The notes under the pieces are model-generated. The model did no database searches. It was given only the letters and a program-made list of their open reading frames with translations, and was not told where the DNA came from. A stretch of 64,000 bases of DNA from Variovorax paradoxus (lineage in GTDB: Bacteria > Pseudomonadota > Gammaproteobacteria > Burkholderiales > Burkholderiaceae_C): NCBI RefSeq assembly GCF_902712855.1, contig NZ_LR743507.1, positions 4,760,001-4,824,000 of the forward strand, given 5' to 3'. Shown here one piece after another: positions 1 through 8,585 of this stretch (the first letter of the stretch is position 1; the number at the start of each line of letters is the position of its first letter). The position numbers and the translations under genes are program-made.

Positions 1-2025
1 CCCCGACGTGAACACCACGTTGCCCGCTGTCGTCACCTTCGTGAAGCGCCAGCTGCGCTCCGCGCCATTGGCGGCCCGGGTGATGGTCTTGTGGGTCTTG
101 ATGTAGTCGATCAGCACGTCGCGGTTCGCATCGGGCGATGCATAGATCGTCGCGCGTCCGTCCAGTGCCGGGATGAAGCTCGCGCCGCTCGTCGCGCGGT
201 AGTTGTTCGTCGCGATGACGAACTCCTTCACCGGGTCGATCGGCGCGCCCAGGTACGACAGGTTCCTGATGCGGCTGCCCACGACCTGCGTCACGTCGAT
301 CTCGTACTGCACGTCGGGCGTGGTGAACATGTCGAAGTTGTAGCCCGGGAAGGTGCTGATCAGCTGCTGGTCGGTGGTGAGCGCCGGGTCGATGCGGTTG
401 AAGCGCTTGGCGGCCGCTTCGAGCCAGGCCTTGATTTCCGCACCCGTCACCTTCACCGCGTACACCGTGTTCGGGTACAGGTAAAGGTCGGCTGCGTTGA
501 AGATCGCCAGGTTGCCCACGGCCACGTCGGTGTAGTCGCGTCCGCCTTCGTAGCCCGACTTGAACGGCGCGCTCACCGACAGCACCGGCAGGCTCGCGTA
601 CTGCGGCAGGTTGGCCTGGATATAGGCCTTCACATAGTCCGCCTGCGCCTGGTTCACAATCTGGATCGCGCCCGGGTCGCCCACGTCCGCGAAGTAGGTG
701 TTCATGCGGAAGTCGGTGCTGCCGATGGGCGTCTTCACATACGTGATGGCGGCCTGGTGCTGCGTTTCGATCAGCGGTGCGACCGTCGGGTCGGCATCGA
801 CGTAGATGGCCTTGCCCGCGTCGTCCTTGCCCGTCTGCGTGGAGCGCGCCTCGACGAAGGTCTTGCTCTTGTCCACGCTCCAGGCCTTGCCGTCGTACAC
901 GAGCTCCAGCTTGATGAGGCCCATCGCCTTGCCCCACGAGCTGGCCATGACGGCCGGCACGCCGTTCACGGTGCCCGCCGCGTTGTCCACGCCGGCCTGC
1001 TTGTAGCCAGGGTTGGTGCCGCGATCGGGGAACACGCCGTGCTGGTGCCCCATCATCAGAGCGTCGATGCCCGGGACCTTCGACAGGTACAGGCCGGGGC
1101 TTTCCATCGTCGGCGAGTACGGCGAGGCATCGAGTCCGCCGTGCTGCAGCGCCACCACGATGTCGGCGCCCTGCGCGCGCAGCTCGGGGATGTACTTCGT
1201 GGCCGACTCGACCGCGCCTTCGGTGCTCACCTTGCCTTCGAGGAAGCGCTTGTCCCAGTTCAGGATGCCGGGCGTGGTGAAGCCGATCACGCCGACCTTC
1301 ACCGGCACCGTCACGGCCTTGCCGTCGGGTCCGGTGGCAGTGAACTGCTTCGTGACGATGGTGTAGGGCGCCAGCAGCGGCTTGCCGCTCTTCACGCTCT
1401 GCACGTTGGCCAGCACCATCGGAAAGTTCGGGCCGGCGCACTCCTTGGTGCCGTCGACGCCGTCGACGTCGAGGCCGCCGCCGATCACCTGGTTGAGAAA
1501 GTCGAGCCCGTAGTTGAACTCGTGGTTGCCCAGCGTGCCGGCGTCGTAGCCGGTGGCATTCATGGCCTTGTAGATCGACAGCGGCTGCGTGCACGGAATG
1601 CGGTTCACCAGCGCTTCGTAGTCGGCCAGCGCAGTGCCCTGGATCGTGTCGCCGTTGTCGAGCAGCACCGTGTTCGGGAATTCCTTGCGCGCCGCGTTGA
1701 TCAGCGTGGCGGTGCGCTCGTAGCCGTACGACTTGTCCTCGGCGAGCTTGAAGTAGTCGTAGCTGCGCACGTTGAAGTGCAGGTCGGTGGTCTCGAGCAG
1801 CGCGACCGTGGCGCGCGTGCCGGCTTGTACCGGCGCGGGGGCGGGCGTGACCGGCGGCGCGGGCGACACCGGCGGCAGCACCACGTTGCCACCGCCGCCG
1901 CTGCCGCCACCGCAGGCCGAGAGCACGGCAGCCAGCACGGCGGCGCAGGTGGTCATCGGGGCAACACGCCGAAGCGGCGAGAGGTTTGAAAAACTGGAAG
2001 GTACCGCAACTGCTGCGTTCTTCAT
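1..2025 (-). CDS. cpdB: 2',3'-cyclic-nucleotide 2'-phosphodiesterase / 3'-nucleotidase, 3' end outside window
   Basis: Exported metallophosphoesterase that hydrolyses 2',3'-cyclic nucleotides and 3'-nucleotides to salvage nucleoside and phosphate. 675 codons are visible and the frame is still open at the left edge. The metallophosphatase signatures read ETTDLH, DNGDTIQG, GTLGNHEFNYG and GHQHGVFP in order. The nucleotide-binding domain follows with NAADLYLYPNT and ATNNYRA, the arrangement of E. coli CpdB. The N-terminus ends in a lipobox-like LSAC followed by a Gly/Ser- and Pro-rich linker, so the enzyme is probably a lipoprotein, unlike soluble E. coli CpdB. The start at 2025 has GGGAGA upstream. 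An inner ATG 23 codons later is an alternative start. Recognised by family motifs; high confidence in the family, moderate in the exact start. Confidence 0.9.
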   Translation of the reverse strand, partial: MKNAAVAVPSSFSNLSPLRRVAPMTTCAAVLAAVLSACGGGSGGGGNVVLPPVSPAPPVTPAPAPVQAGTRATVALLETTDLHFNVRSYDYFKLAEDKSYGYERTATLINAARKEFPNTVLLDNGDTIQGTALADYEALVNRIPCTQPLSIYKAMNATGYDAGTLGNHEFNYGLDFLNQVIGGGLDVDGVDGTKECAGPNFPMVLANVQSVKSGKPLLAPYTIVTKQFTATGPDGKAVTVPVKVGVIGFTTPGILNWDKRFLEGKVSTEGAVESATKYIPELRAQGADIVVALQHGGLDASPYSPTMESPGLYLSKVPGIDALMMGHQHGVFPDRGTNPGYKQAGVDNAAGTVNGVPAVMASSWGKAMGLIKLELVYDGKAWSVDKSKTFVEARSTQTGKDDAGKAIYVDADPTVAPLIETQHQAAITYVKTPIGSTDFRMNTYFADVGDPGAIQIVNQAQADYVKAYIQANLPQYASLPVLSVSAPFKSGYEGGRDYTDVAVGNLAIFNAADLYLYPNTVYAVKVTGAEIKAWLEAAAKRFNRIDPALTTDQQLISTFPGYNFDMFTTPDVQYEIDVTQVVGSRIRNLSYLGAPIDPVKEFVIATNNYRATSGASFIPALDGRATIYASPDANRDVLIDYIKTHKTITRAANGAERSWRFTKVTTAGNVVFTSG

Positions 2026-2054
2026 CGAAAGGTCTCCCTGCAATCTAGAGGAAG

Positions 2055-2086
2055 ACCAGTCTCTGAAAGCAGAGTGACAGACTGGT
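2055..2086 (-). promoter_or_regulatory. PHO-box-like direct repeat within an inverted repeat upstream of cpdB
   Basis: On the minus strand, 2080 down to 2063 reads CTGTCAC-TCTG-CTTTCAG. This resembles two PhoB half-sites (CTGTCAT) on an 11-bp period, matching 6 of 7 and 5 of 7 bases. The same stretch lies inside an inverted repeat with perfect 8-bp arms, ACCAGTCT (2055-2062) and AGACTGGT (2079-2086). It sits 38-55 bp before the cpdB start. Control by phosphate starvation would suit a phosphatase, but this is inference from a short motif. Confidence 0.35.
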
Positions 2087-2145
2087 GAACCTGGCCTGAC
2101 CTGCGGTGTGTTTCCGGCGCTTTTTCTCTTGCCTTTCCGGCAGCC

Positions 2146-3369
2146 TTACGAAAGGTGATTCTTTAGTGGTATGGATGCGTCCGCCACTGCCGCGGCGTCG
2201 GGGTTGCGCCCTGCTTCGAGCAGCTTGCGGCTCATCATGTGGTCGACCGGCGCGTTCACCGACTCCACGCAAACAAGCTGTCCGTCGACATAGTGGAACA
2301 GCGAGAACGCATCGGGCTTCGGCCCCGCGCGGCGCACGCTGACGAGCCCCGGCGTGCCTTCGGCCGGCATCAGGCCCGCCATCTGCAGGCGCATGCTGCC
2401 CTGGTCCGACCAGAACCACGCCACCGCGTCGTGCGCGCGCGCGGCATCGGTCAACGTGGCCACGGCCGTGCGGGCCTGGTCGTTGGCGTTCTGCACCGAC
2501 TCGAGCCGCAGCGCGCGTCCCGCGCGGCGATCGGGAAAGCGCGTGCAGTCGCCCACCGCGAGCACGTCGGGCGCGCTCGTGCGCATGTGTTCGTCGACCA
2601 CGATGCCGTCGGCGCACTCGATGCCGGCCGCCTGCGCGAGCGCGGTCTCGGGCACCGCTCCGATGCCCAGCAGCAGCAGGTCCACCGGCTGCTTCACGCC
2701 ATTGACCTGCACCGACAGCAGCCGTTCGCCCGCCACCTCGAAGGCACCGGTCTGCGCGCCGAGCACGATGTCGATGCCATTCGCACGGTGCGTGGCAAGC
2801 ACGTGCGCCGACAGGTCGGGCGACACGGCGCGCCCCAGCAGGCGCGGCGCGCTCTCGATCACCTGCACCGACTTGCCGAGTGCCTTGGCGGTGGCGGCCA
2901 CCTCGAGCCCGATGAAGCCGCCGCCGAGCACGGTGACGTTCTCGGCCGCAGCCAGCCGCGAGCGCAGGCGATGCGCCTCGTCGGCCGCGCGCAGGCTCGC
3001 CACGTTCTCGAGGCCGGCCTGCAGCTCGGGCATCTGCCGCGCGCGCGTGCCGGTGGCCAGCACCAGTTGCTGCCACGGCAGCACCGCGCCCGAACGCAGC
3101 GTGACGGTGTGCGCCTCGCGGTCGATGACCATGGCCGCGTCGCCCAGGTGCAGCGTGATGCCCGCTTCGCGATACCAGTCGGCCGCCTTGTGAGGCTGCG
3201 TCGTTTCCTCTGCGCTCTTCAGGAACGCCTTTGAAAGGGGCGGCCGGTGGTACGGCTCGCACGCTTCCTCGCAGACGAGGTGCACGCGCGCCCCCTGCCC
3301 CGCTTCAGCCAGGCCGGCACACAGCTGCGCAGCGGCATGGCCGCCGCCGATGATGACGATGGAATTCAT
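2146..3369 (-). CDS. FAD-dependent ferredoxin/rubredoxin reductase family oxidoreductase
   Basis: 407-residue pyridine-nucleotide disulfide-type oxidoreductase, probably passing electrons from NAD(P)H to a ferredoxin or rubredoxin. The N-terminal FAD dinucleotide fold reads VIIGGGHAAAQL, the central NAD(P) fold reads VLGGGFIGLEVA, and the FAD-closing motif is DVLAVGDC. A C-terminal reductase domain (about residues 320-400) completes the usual length. No redox-active CxxC is present, which separates it from glutathione or lipoamide reductases. The frame stays open upstream, but the ATG at 3369 has AAGGATC just before it and begins exactly at the FAD fold. No partner ferredoxin gene is adjacent, so the physiological acceptor is unknown. 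Confidence 0.85.
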   Translation of the reverse strand: MNSIVIIGGGHAAAQLCAGLAEAGQGARVHLVCEEACEPYHRPPLSKAFLKSAEETTQPHKAADWYREAGITLHLGDAAMVIDREAHTVTLRSGAVLPWQQLVLATGTRARQMPELQAGLENVASLRAADEAHRLRSRLAAAENVTVLGGGFIGLEVAATAKALGKSVQVIESAPRLLGRAVSPDLSAHVLATHRANGIDIVLGAQTGAFEVAGERLLSVQVNGVKQPVDLLLLGIGAVPETALAQAAGIECADGIVVDEHMRTSAPDVLAVGDCTRFPDRRAGRALRLESVQNANDQARTAVATLTDAARAHDAVAWFWSDQGSMRLQMAGLMPAEGTPGLVSVRRAGPKPDAFSLFHYVDGQLVCVESVNAPVDHMMSRKLLEAGRNPDAAAVADASIPLKNHLS

Positions 3370-3426
3370 GGAAAAGATCCTTCGAGTCGATGTTTGTTCA
3401 GTTCGCCAGCGGCCTTGCCCCTTCGT

Positions 3427-3521
3427 GAAACACCGCGGAACGGCTTTGCCGGGCCGCAGGTGTTTCCCCGGCAGGGAGTTGGCGTAGCGACACGAAATTG
3501 CGCGCAGCCTGCGGGGCGAGC
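3427..3521. repeat. Repeat family A, single copy, inverted orientation
   Basis: Non-coding GC-rich element of about 95 bp. It contains the family marks in reverse complement: ACACCGCGGAAC, GGCTTTGCCGGGCCGCAGG, and the ACACGAA of the conserved CACTTCGTGT segment. It fills most of the gap between the haemoglobin stop and the reductase start. The same element occurs at 7719, 20449, 37659 and 53292. Confidence 0.7.
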
Positions 3522-3932
3522 CTATGACCGCATCCAGTCGGCGGTCTTGAAGAAGGAGTCGCGCAGGCGCGCGCGCAAGTCCTCGGGTACGCCCGTCTCG
3601 CCCATGGCCTGGTCCATGCAGGCCAGCCACTGGTCGCGCTCCTTGATGCCGATGGTGTGGCCGCCGATGCTCTGCGGCAGGTGGCGCGCGCGCAGCATCG
3701 GATGGCCGAAGCGGTCGGTGTAGTGCTGCGGCCCGCCGAGCCAGCCGCACAGAAACCAGAACAGGCGCTGGCGCGCGTTGTCCAAGCTGGTGCCATGCAC
3801 CGCGCGAAGTTGCGCATAGGCCGGCTCGAGGTCCATCAGGTCGTAGAAGCGCTCGACCAGCGCCTCCACCTTCGGTTCGCCGCCGATCCAGTCGAACGGC
3901 GTGCCGGCGGGCGGCTTTTCTTGAATCTGCAT
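3522..3932 (-). CDS. Group II truncated haemoglobin
   Basis: 136-residue 2-on-2 globin of the TrHbO/YjbI group, a cytoplasmic haem protein usually linked to O2, NO or peroxide chemistry. Family signatures are visible: FLCGWLGGPQHY, then GHPMLRARH with the probable proximal (F8) His84, then IGIKERDQWL with the TrpG8 equivalent at Trp102. GGAGGGA lies ahead of the ATG at 3932. It is read in the same direction as fabV upstream and the FAD reductase downstream. A role for that reductase in reducing the globin is possible but untested. Confidence 0.92.
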   Translation of the reverse strand: MQIQEKPPAGTPFDWIGGEPKVEALVERFYDLMDLEPAYAQLRAVHGTSLDNARQRLFWFLCGWLGGPQHYTDRFGHPMLRARHLPQSIGGHTIGIKERDQWLACMDQAMGETGVPEDLRARLRDSFFKTADWMRS

Positions 3933-3958
3933 GGGCGCGAGTATCCCTCCGGGGGCCT

Positions 3959-5155
3959 TCAGGCCTGCACGAGGTTCGGAATGCCCACGTCGGGATTCAC
4001 GTCGGCCTCGTAGTCCACGCCTTCGACCGCGAAGCCGAAGAGCCTCAGAAATTCGGTCCTGTATCCCGCGAAATCGCTGATGGCGTCGAGGTTTCCGTCG
4101 GTCACCTGCGGCCAGAGTTCCTGCACGCGCGACTGCACCTGCGGCGACAGCTCCTTGTGGTCGGCGCGCAGCCGGCCCTCTTCGTCGAGGTGCGGCGCGC
4201 TGCCATACAGGCTCTCGGCATACAGGCCGTGCACCTGCTCGATGCAGCCTTCGTGCGTGCCCTGCGCCTTCATCACCTTGAACAGCAGCGACAGGTACAG
4301 CGGCATCATCGGAATGGCCGAGCTGGCCTGCGTGACAACCGCCTTCAGCACCGACACGCGCGCGTCGCCGCCCTTCGCGGCCAGCTTCGCACGAATGCCC
4401 AGCACCTTCTCGTCCAGGTCCTTCTTGGCGGCGCCGATGGAGCCGTTCCAGTAGATGTCGTGCGTGATCTGCTCGCCCAGGTAGGTGAAGGCCGTGGTCT
4501 TCGCCCCATCGGCCAGCACGCCGGCCTGCTGCAGCGCGTCGATCCACATCTGCCAGTCCTCGCCGCCCATCACGGCCACCGTGTTGTCGATCTCTTCCTG
4601 CGTTGCGGGCTCGAGCACCGACTCCTTCACCACCGCGTTGTCGGTGTCGAGACCGCGCAGGCTCACGGACTTGCCGATGGGCTTGAGCACCGAGTTGAAG
4701 ACCTGTCCCGTCTTCGGGTGGGTGCGCCGCGGCGCGGCCAGGCTGTAGACCACGAGGTCGACCTGCCCGAGGTCGGCACGGATGGCGTCGATGGTGAGCT
4801 GCTTGACCTCGTCAGAGAAGCCGTCGCCGTTGATGCTCTTCGCATAGCGGCCCTCTTCTGCAGCGGCGCGATGGAAGGCGGCGGTGTTGTACCAGCCGGG
4901 CGAGCCCGGGCGGTTCTCGGTGCCTACGCGCTCGAAGAACACGCCCAGCGTGTCGGCGCCGCAGCCGAAGGCCGCGGTGATGCGCGCGGCCAGGCCGTAG
5001 CCGGTAGACGCACCGATGACCAGCACTTTCTTCGGGCCGCCTGCGATGGGCGGCCGGGCCTTGACGTAGTCGATCTGCTGACGGACGTTGGCTTCGCAGC
5101 CCGCGGGATGGGTCGTGACGCAGATGAAGCCGCGCACGCGCGGTTTGATGATCAT
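3959..5155 (-). CDS. fabV: Enoyl-[acyl-carrier-protein]/trans-2-enoyl-CoA reductase FabV
   Basis: 398-residue single-domain SDR-like reductase that carries out the last, NADH-dependent reduction of fatty-acid elongation. It shows the FabV start MIIKPRVRGFIC, the cofactor loop VLVIGASTGYGLAARI, the YSLAAPRR segment and the long-spaced active site Y-x8-K in YWNGSIGAAKK. FabV enzymes are the triclosan-insensitive alternative to FabI, and no fabI is seen in this window. The start at 5155 has AGCGAGGT upstream. The length matches the family (about 395-400 residues). Confidence 0.95.
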   Translation of the reverse strand: MIIKPRVRGFICVTTHPAGCEANVRQQIDYVKARPPIAGGPKKVLVIGASTGYGLAARITAAFGCGADTLGVFFERVGTENRPGSPGWYNTAAFHRAAAEEGRYAKSINGDGFSDEVKQLTIDAIRADLGQVDLVVYSLAAPRRTHPKTGQVFNSVLKPIGKSVSLRGLDTDNAVVKESVLEPATQEEIDNTVAVMGGEDWQMWIDALQQAGVLADGAKTTAFTYLGEQITHDIYWNGSIGAAKKDLDEKVLGIRAKLAAKGGDARVSVLKAVVTQASSAIPMMPLYLSLLFKVMKAQGTHEGCIEQVHGLYAESLYGSAPHLDEEGRLRADHKELSPQVQSRVQELWPQVTDGNLDAISDFAGYRTEFLRLFGFAVEGVDYEADVNPDVGIPNLVQA

Positions 5156-5308
5156 GAAGACCTCGCTGATGTGATACCGGGGGAAGCCCGCGAATTTAAC
5201 CCAGCCCCTGATCGGCCCCTTCAACAGACACCCAAAGGCAGAATGCCACTCACGCGGCGATCGCGCCGCCGATGGCACTCACAAACGATCGGCTTTTCGA
5301 GGCAACCC

Positions 5309-5920
5309 ATGGGCGACTATTCAGAGCTGTACTTTTCAAACGCGAGAACGCCGCCCGGGCGAGGAGAACTTTCGGAAGCATCGCCCTACCTGCTCTCCAA
5401 GTACCACGTCCCCCTGTTCTGGTTTGCCTTGTTCAGTCCCGAGGACATTTCCGAGCACAAGGAGTCCGACGAGCCGGATGACGTCTGGCCTTACCTCTCG
5501 AAAAGGAGAGTGCGAGCCATGGACATGTTCAATGCGCGGCGCGCGGCACTGATGATTCGCTTCCCCCAGATCGCTCCTCTCTGGGCAGATCAATTTGCGG
5601 CGCTGCTGGCGCAGACGCACTTCGAGTACGTTCATCTCGACACCCGACAGATCGGCGGCATGATCCACACCGGGCCGAAGTGGCGGCAAGCGCTCGAAAC
5701 GATGCTGGACATCTTCGAGTCCGCGCCGCCACCAGCCCCGGTCCCGCGCTCATTCCTCGGCAGGCTTTTTCGCACGCCGGAGCCTCCCGGCTCACCTGGC
5801 TGGTATTTGTTCAAGACCCACTTCAGCGGCTCCTATGCGGGCACACGTGGTGCCGAACCTTGGCCCTACTGCGGAAGCAGCGGCACGGACAATCCCATGC
5901 CGTGGGAGCCGCAACAATGA
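5309..5920 (+). CDS. Hypothetical protein
   Basis: 203-residue protein that I do not recognise. It starts MGDYSELYFS at 5309 with GAGG nearby and ends with a Pro/Trp-rich tail, MPWEPQQ. It is rich in aromatic residues (FWFALFSPED, WPYLSKRR, WADQF, GWYLFKTHFSGSY), has no signal peptide or membrane segment, and shows no enzymatic motif. It stands alone between fabV (opposite strand) and the amino-acid transporter. The less GC-biased composition than its neighbours, judged by eye, could mean recent gain. The reading frame is clean and the start has a plausible ribosome site, so I regard it as a real gene. Confidence 0.6.
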   Translation: MGDYSELYFSNARTPPGRGELSEASPYLLSKYHVPLFWFALFSPEDISEHKESDEPDDVWPYLSKRRVRAMDMFNARRAALMIRFPQIAPLWADQFAALLAQTHFEYVHLDTRQIGGMIHTGPKWRQALETMLDIFESAPPPAPVPRSFLGRLFRTPEPPGSPGWYLFKTHFSGSYAGTRGAEPWPYCGSSGTDNPMPWEPQQ

Positions 5921-5961
5921 GCCTCATGCGTTCATAGCGGCCACACATGTCGATATATGAA

Positions 5962-5990
5962 TTGACCATTTAATGATTCGAAGTTTTATT
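5962..5990 (+). promoter_or_regulatory. Candidate sigma-70 promoter of the amino-acid ABC transporter
   Basis: TTGACC (5962-5967) is followed by a 17-bp gap and TTTATT (5985-5990), within an AT-rich island (about 5945-5998) that stands out from the GC-rich surroundings. It lies about 40 bp before the solute-binding protein start. The -35 is strong (5 of 6) and the -10 weak (4 of 6). Confidence 0.4.
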
Positions 5991-6028
5991 GATATGGTCT
6001 CGCCCTGCTTTCCATGAAGGAGAAGAAC

Positions 6029-6856
6029 ATGCGCTTGAATATCATTGCCGCGGCCCTGGCCGCTTCCACCCTGCTGCTCGGCACGGCCGCACATGCCGAC
6101 CAGCTGGCCGACGTCAAGAAAAAGGGCGAACTGGTCGTCGGCGTGCTCGGCACGGACGAGCCCGCGACGTTCGTCGATCCCAAGACGCGCCAGATCGTCG
6201 GCTACGAAGTGGACCTGGTGAACGCCATCGCGAAGAAGATCGGCGTGAAGCCGGTGCTCAAGCAGATCGCGGTGGCAGCGCGCATTCCCGAGCTGCAGCA
6301 GGGCCACGTGGACCTGGTGGCCGCGGGCCTCACCCACAACAAGGAGCGCGAGGCGCAGATCGACTTCTCGCTCACCACCTTCGTGACCGGCCAGAAGGCC
6401 ATCGTGAAGAAGGACAGCGGCATCACCGAAGTGCCACAGCTCGCAGGCAAGAAGGTGCTGACCATCCGCGGCGGCACGCAGGAACCGAACATCCGCAAGG
6501 CCGTGCCCAACGTCGAGGTCGTGACCTTCGACACCAGCCAGCAGGCCTTCCAGGCGCTGCAGCAGGGCAAGGGCGTGGGCTACGTGGACGATGAGGCCGC
6601 GCTGCTGCGCAGCTACGCCAAGCTGGGCCCGCAGAAGGCGCAGTACGTGGTCCTCAAGCAGAACCTGAGCACCGAGGCGCTGGCCATCGGCATCAAGAAG
6701 GGTGAGAGCGGCCTGAAGGCGGTGGTGGACGACACGCTGCGCGAGCTCGAGAAGTCGGGCGAGGCCGAGAAGATCTTCATCAAATGGTATGGCCCGAACA
6801 CGGCCTCGGGCTTCCAGACGCGCGACTTCAAGCTCGAAAGCGACAAGATCGACTGA
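6029..6856 (+). CDS. Polar amino-acid ABC transporter, periplasmic binding protein
   Basis: 275-residue cluster-3 solute-binding protein (SBP_bac_3/HisJ-like) that captures a polar amino acid in the periplasm. Signal peptide MRLNIIAAALAASTLLLGTAAHA, probable cleavage after AHA (residue 23). The mature part shows the family opening KKKGELVVGVLG, then GYEVDLVNAIAKKIGV, the ligand-loop region DFSLTTFVTGQ, and GGTQEPNI. The ATG at 6029 is chosen over one at 6014 because AAGGAGA (6017-6023) fits only the inner start. It is the first gene of a four-gene transporter group. A GC-rich hairpin element separates it from the permease, which could favour higher expression of the binding protein. The substrate cannot be read from sequence. 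Confidence 0.9.
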   Translation: MRLNIIAAALAASTLLLGTAAHADQLADVKKKGELVVGVLGTDEPATFVDPKTRQIVGYEVDLVNAIAKKIGVKPVLKQIAVAARIPELQQGHVDLVAAGLTHNKEREAQIDFSLTTFVTGQKAIVKKDSGITEVPQLAGKKVLTIRGGTQEPNIRKAVPNVEVVTFDTSQQAFQALQQGKGVGYVDDEAALLRSYAKLGPQKAQYVVLKQNLSTEALAIGIKKGESGLKAVVDDTLRELEKSGEAEKIFIKWYGPNTASGFQTRDFKLESDKID

Positions 6857-6870
6857 GCCCGGCCCCGGGT

Positions 6871-6988
6871 CTTTCTCCTTCCCCTGCTGGGGGAAGGCCG
6901 GGATGGGGAACAGGCGGCCTTGGCATGAGCGCCGCGTCTTTCCAGACGCCGTCATGCCCCCATCCCAACCCTCCCCAGCGGGGAGGAG
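6871..6988. repeat. Repeat family B, palindromic intergenic element
   Basis: GC-rich element with two arms that are roughly inverted to each other: CTTCCCCTGCTGGGGGAAG-GCCGGGATGGGG near 6878 and CCCCCATCCC-CCTCCCCAGCGGGGAGG near 6957. Each arm can form its own short hairpin, and the pair can form one long stem. It sits inside the operon between the binding-protein and permease genes. Confidence 0.7.
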
Positions 6989-7021
6989 CGCCCCGCTCGC
7001 GGCGGTGATACTGTCGCCCCC

Positions 7022-7717
7022 ATGCCCCTGTTCGACTATTCCTTGCTGCTCACCGGCAAGTACCACGACATGCTGGTCGCGGGCCTGCTGCTGTCGCTGC
7101 AGCTGCTCGCGGCTTCGCTGGTGCTGGCGCTGCCCATTGCGCTGGTGGTGGCGCTGCTTCGGCTGTCGCCCTTCGCGCCGCTGCGCTGGCTCGGCTTCGC
7201 GTATGTCGAGTCGATCCGGAACATCCCGCTGCTCGCGCACATGCTGTTCTGGTACTTCGGCGCGCCCGAGCTGCTGCCCGACGGCATCAAGCAGTGGCTC
7301 TACGAGGGTCACATCGAGGCCTACAGCGCGATCATCGCGCTCGCGCTGTACACGGCGGCCTTCATGGCGGAGGACATCCGAAGCGGCATCCGCGCGATTC
7401 CCGCCGTGCAGTTCGAAGCGGGCCGCGCGATGGGCTTCAGCTACCTCGCCACCATGCGCCGCGTGGTGCTGCCGCAGGCGCTGCGCGTGACCATCCCGCC
7501 GCTCATCTCGCAGACGCTGAGCCTGTGGAAGAACACCTCCATCGCCACGGTGATCGGCGTGGCGGAGCTGATGTACCAGGCCGGCCAGGTCGAGAGCGCG
7601 ACCTTCCGCAGCTTCGAGTCCTTTGCGTTCGCGAGCGCGGCCTACCTCACGGTGTCGCTGGCGATCACGGGGCTGGCGACCTGGTATCACCACCGTTATC
7701 CGGTGCGGACGGTATGA
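7022..7717 (+). CDS. Amino-acid ABC transporter permease (first)
   Basis: 231-residue inner-membrane permease of the HisM/GlnP type. It has about five hydrophobic segments and the cytoplasmic EAA loop EAGRAMGFSYLATMRRVVLPQALR near residues 138-161, which contacts the ATPase. N-terminal hydrophobic stretch HDMLVAGLLLSLQLL, then SIRNIPLLAHMLFWYFG, typical of polar amino-acid permeases. It pairs with the permease at 7875 to form the heteromeric channel. No strong ribosome site is visible before the ATG at 7022. A repeat element follows before the second permease. Confidence 0.88.
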   Translation: MPLFDYSLLLTGKYHDMLVAGLLLSLQLLAASLVLALPIALVVALLRLSPFAPLRWLGFAYVESIRNIPLLAHMLFWYFGAPELLPDGIKQWLYEGHIEAYSAIIALALYTAAFMAEDIRSGIRAIPAVQFEAGRAMGFSYLATMRRVVLPQALRVTIPPLISQTLSLWKNTSIATVIGVAELMYQAGQVESATFRSFESFAFASAAYLTVSLAITGLATWYHHRYPVRTV

Positions 7718-7718
7718 A

Positions 7719-7816
7719 GTTCTCCCCCAGGCTGCGCGCACTTCGTGTCGCTTCTCCTTCCTCCTCGCCGGGGGCAACACCTGCGGCCCGGCGAAGCCGG
7801 TTCCGCGGTGTTCCTG
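7719..7816. repeat. Repeat family A, single copy
   Basis: About 98 bp with the family core: CCCCCAGGCTGCGCGCACTT, CGTGTCGCTTCTCCTTCC, CGCCGGGGGCAACACC, TGCGGCCCGGCGAAGCCGGT and TCCGCGGTGTT in order. It lies in the 157-bp gap between the two permease genes. Confidence 0.75.
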
Positions 7817-7874
7817 GCCTTGGCCGTCGCGGCTTCTTACGTCGCGCGACATGCGATGACGGGGTGACGCACTG

Positions 7875-8585
7875 ATGCTGCAGATCATCAACGACTACTG
7901 GGTCTACTTCCTCATCGGGCAGTACCCCAACGGGCCGCTCGGCGGGCTGGTGCTCACGCTGCTGCTGGCCTCCTGCGGACTGGTACTGGCGCTGCCGCTG
8001 GGCATCGTGCTCGGGCTGGCGCGCGTCAGCCCGTGGCGCTGGCTGCGCTGGCCGGTCACGGGTTTCGTGTTCGTGGTGCGCGGGCTGCCGCTGCTCATGG
8101 TGATCTTCTGGGCCTACTTCTTCCTGCCCAGCGTCACCGGAGTGAAGACCGACCAGTTCACCACGATGCTGATCGCGCTGGTGGTGTTCGACGCAGCCTA
8201 CCTCGCCGAGATCGTGCGCGCCGGCATTCAGGGCCTGCCGCGCGGGCAGATGGAAACCGCCCGCGCGCTGGGCCTGGGCTACGGCCGCGCGATGCGCCTC
8301 GTGGTGCTCCCGCAGGCGCTGCGCAGCATGCTGCCCTCGCTGGTGAACCAGTTCGTCTCGACCATCAAGGAGACCTCGCTGGGCTACATCATCGGACTGG
8401 CCGAGGTGTCGTTCATCGCGACGCAGATCAACACGCAGGTGTTCACCAAGCCCGCGCAGATCTACCTGATCCTGGGTGGCACGTATTTCATTCTCTGCTT
8501 CGGCCTGTCACGCTTCGCCTACTGGCTGGAGCGCCGGCTCGCGCGCCGCGGCATCTCCACAGCCAGCGCCAAGGTGTCCGCATGA
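7875..8585 (+). CDS. Amino-acid ABC transporter permease (second)
   Basis: 236-residue inner-membrane permease of the GltK/HisQ type, partner of the 7022 gene. It has the EAA loop METARALGLGYGRAMRLVVLPQAL and the conserved FVSTIKETSLGYIIGLAEV stretch. Five or so hydrophobic segments span the protein, ending in the cytoplasmic tail YWLERRLARRG. It overlaps the ATPase start by 4 bp (ATGA), so the two are translationally coupled. Confidence 0.9.
   Translation: MLQIINDYWVYFLIGQYPNGPLGGLVLTLLLASCGLVLALPLGIVLGLARVSPWRWLRWPVTGFVFVVRGLPLLMVIFWAYFFLPSVTGVKTDQFTTMLIALVVFDAAYLAEIVRAGIQGLPRGQMETARALGLGYGRAMRLVVLPQALRSMLPSLVNQFVSTIKETSLGYIIGLAEVSFIATQINTQVFTKPAQIYLILGGTYFILCFGLSRFAYWLERRLARRGISTASAKVSA

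Noticed and set aside
91..1989. Long plus-strand open frame of 632 codons
   Set aside because: It is antisense to cpdB. Its His/Arg/Val-rich translation has no domain and arises from high GC codon bias, while the minus strand has full catalytic motifs.
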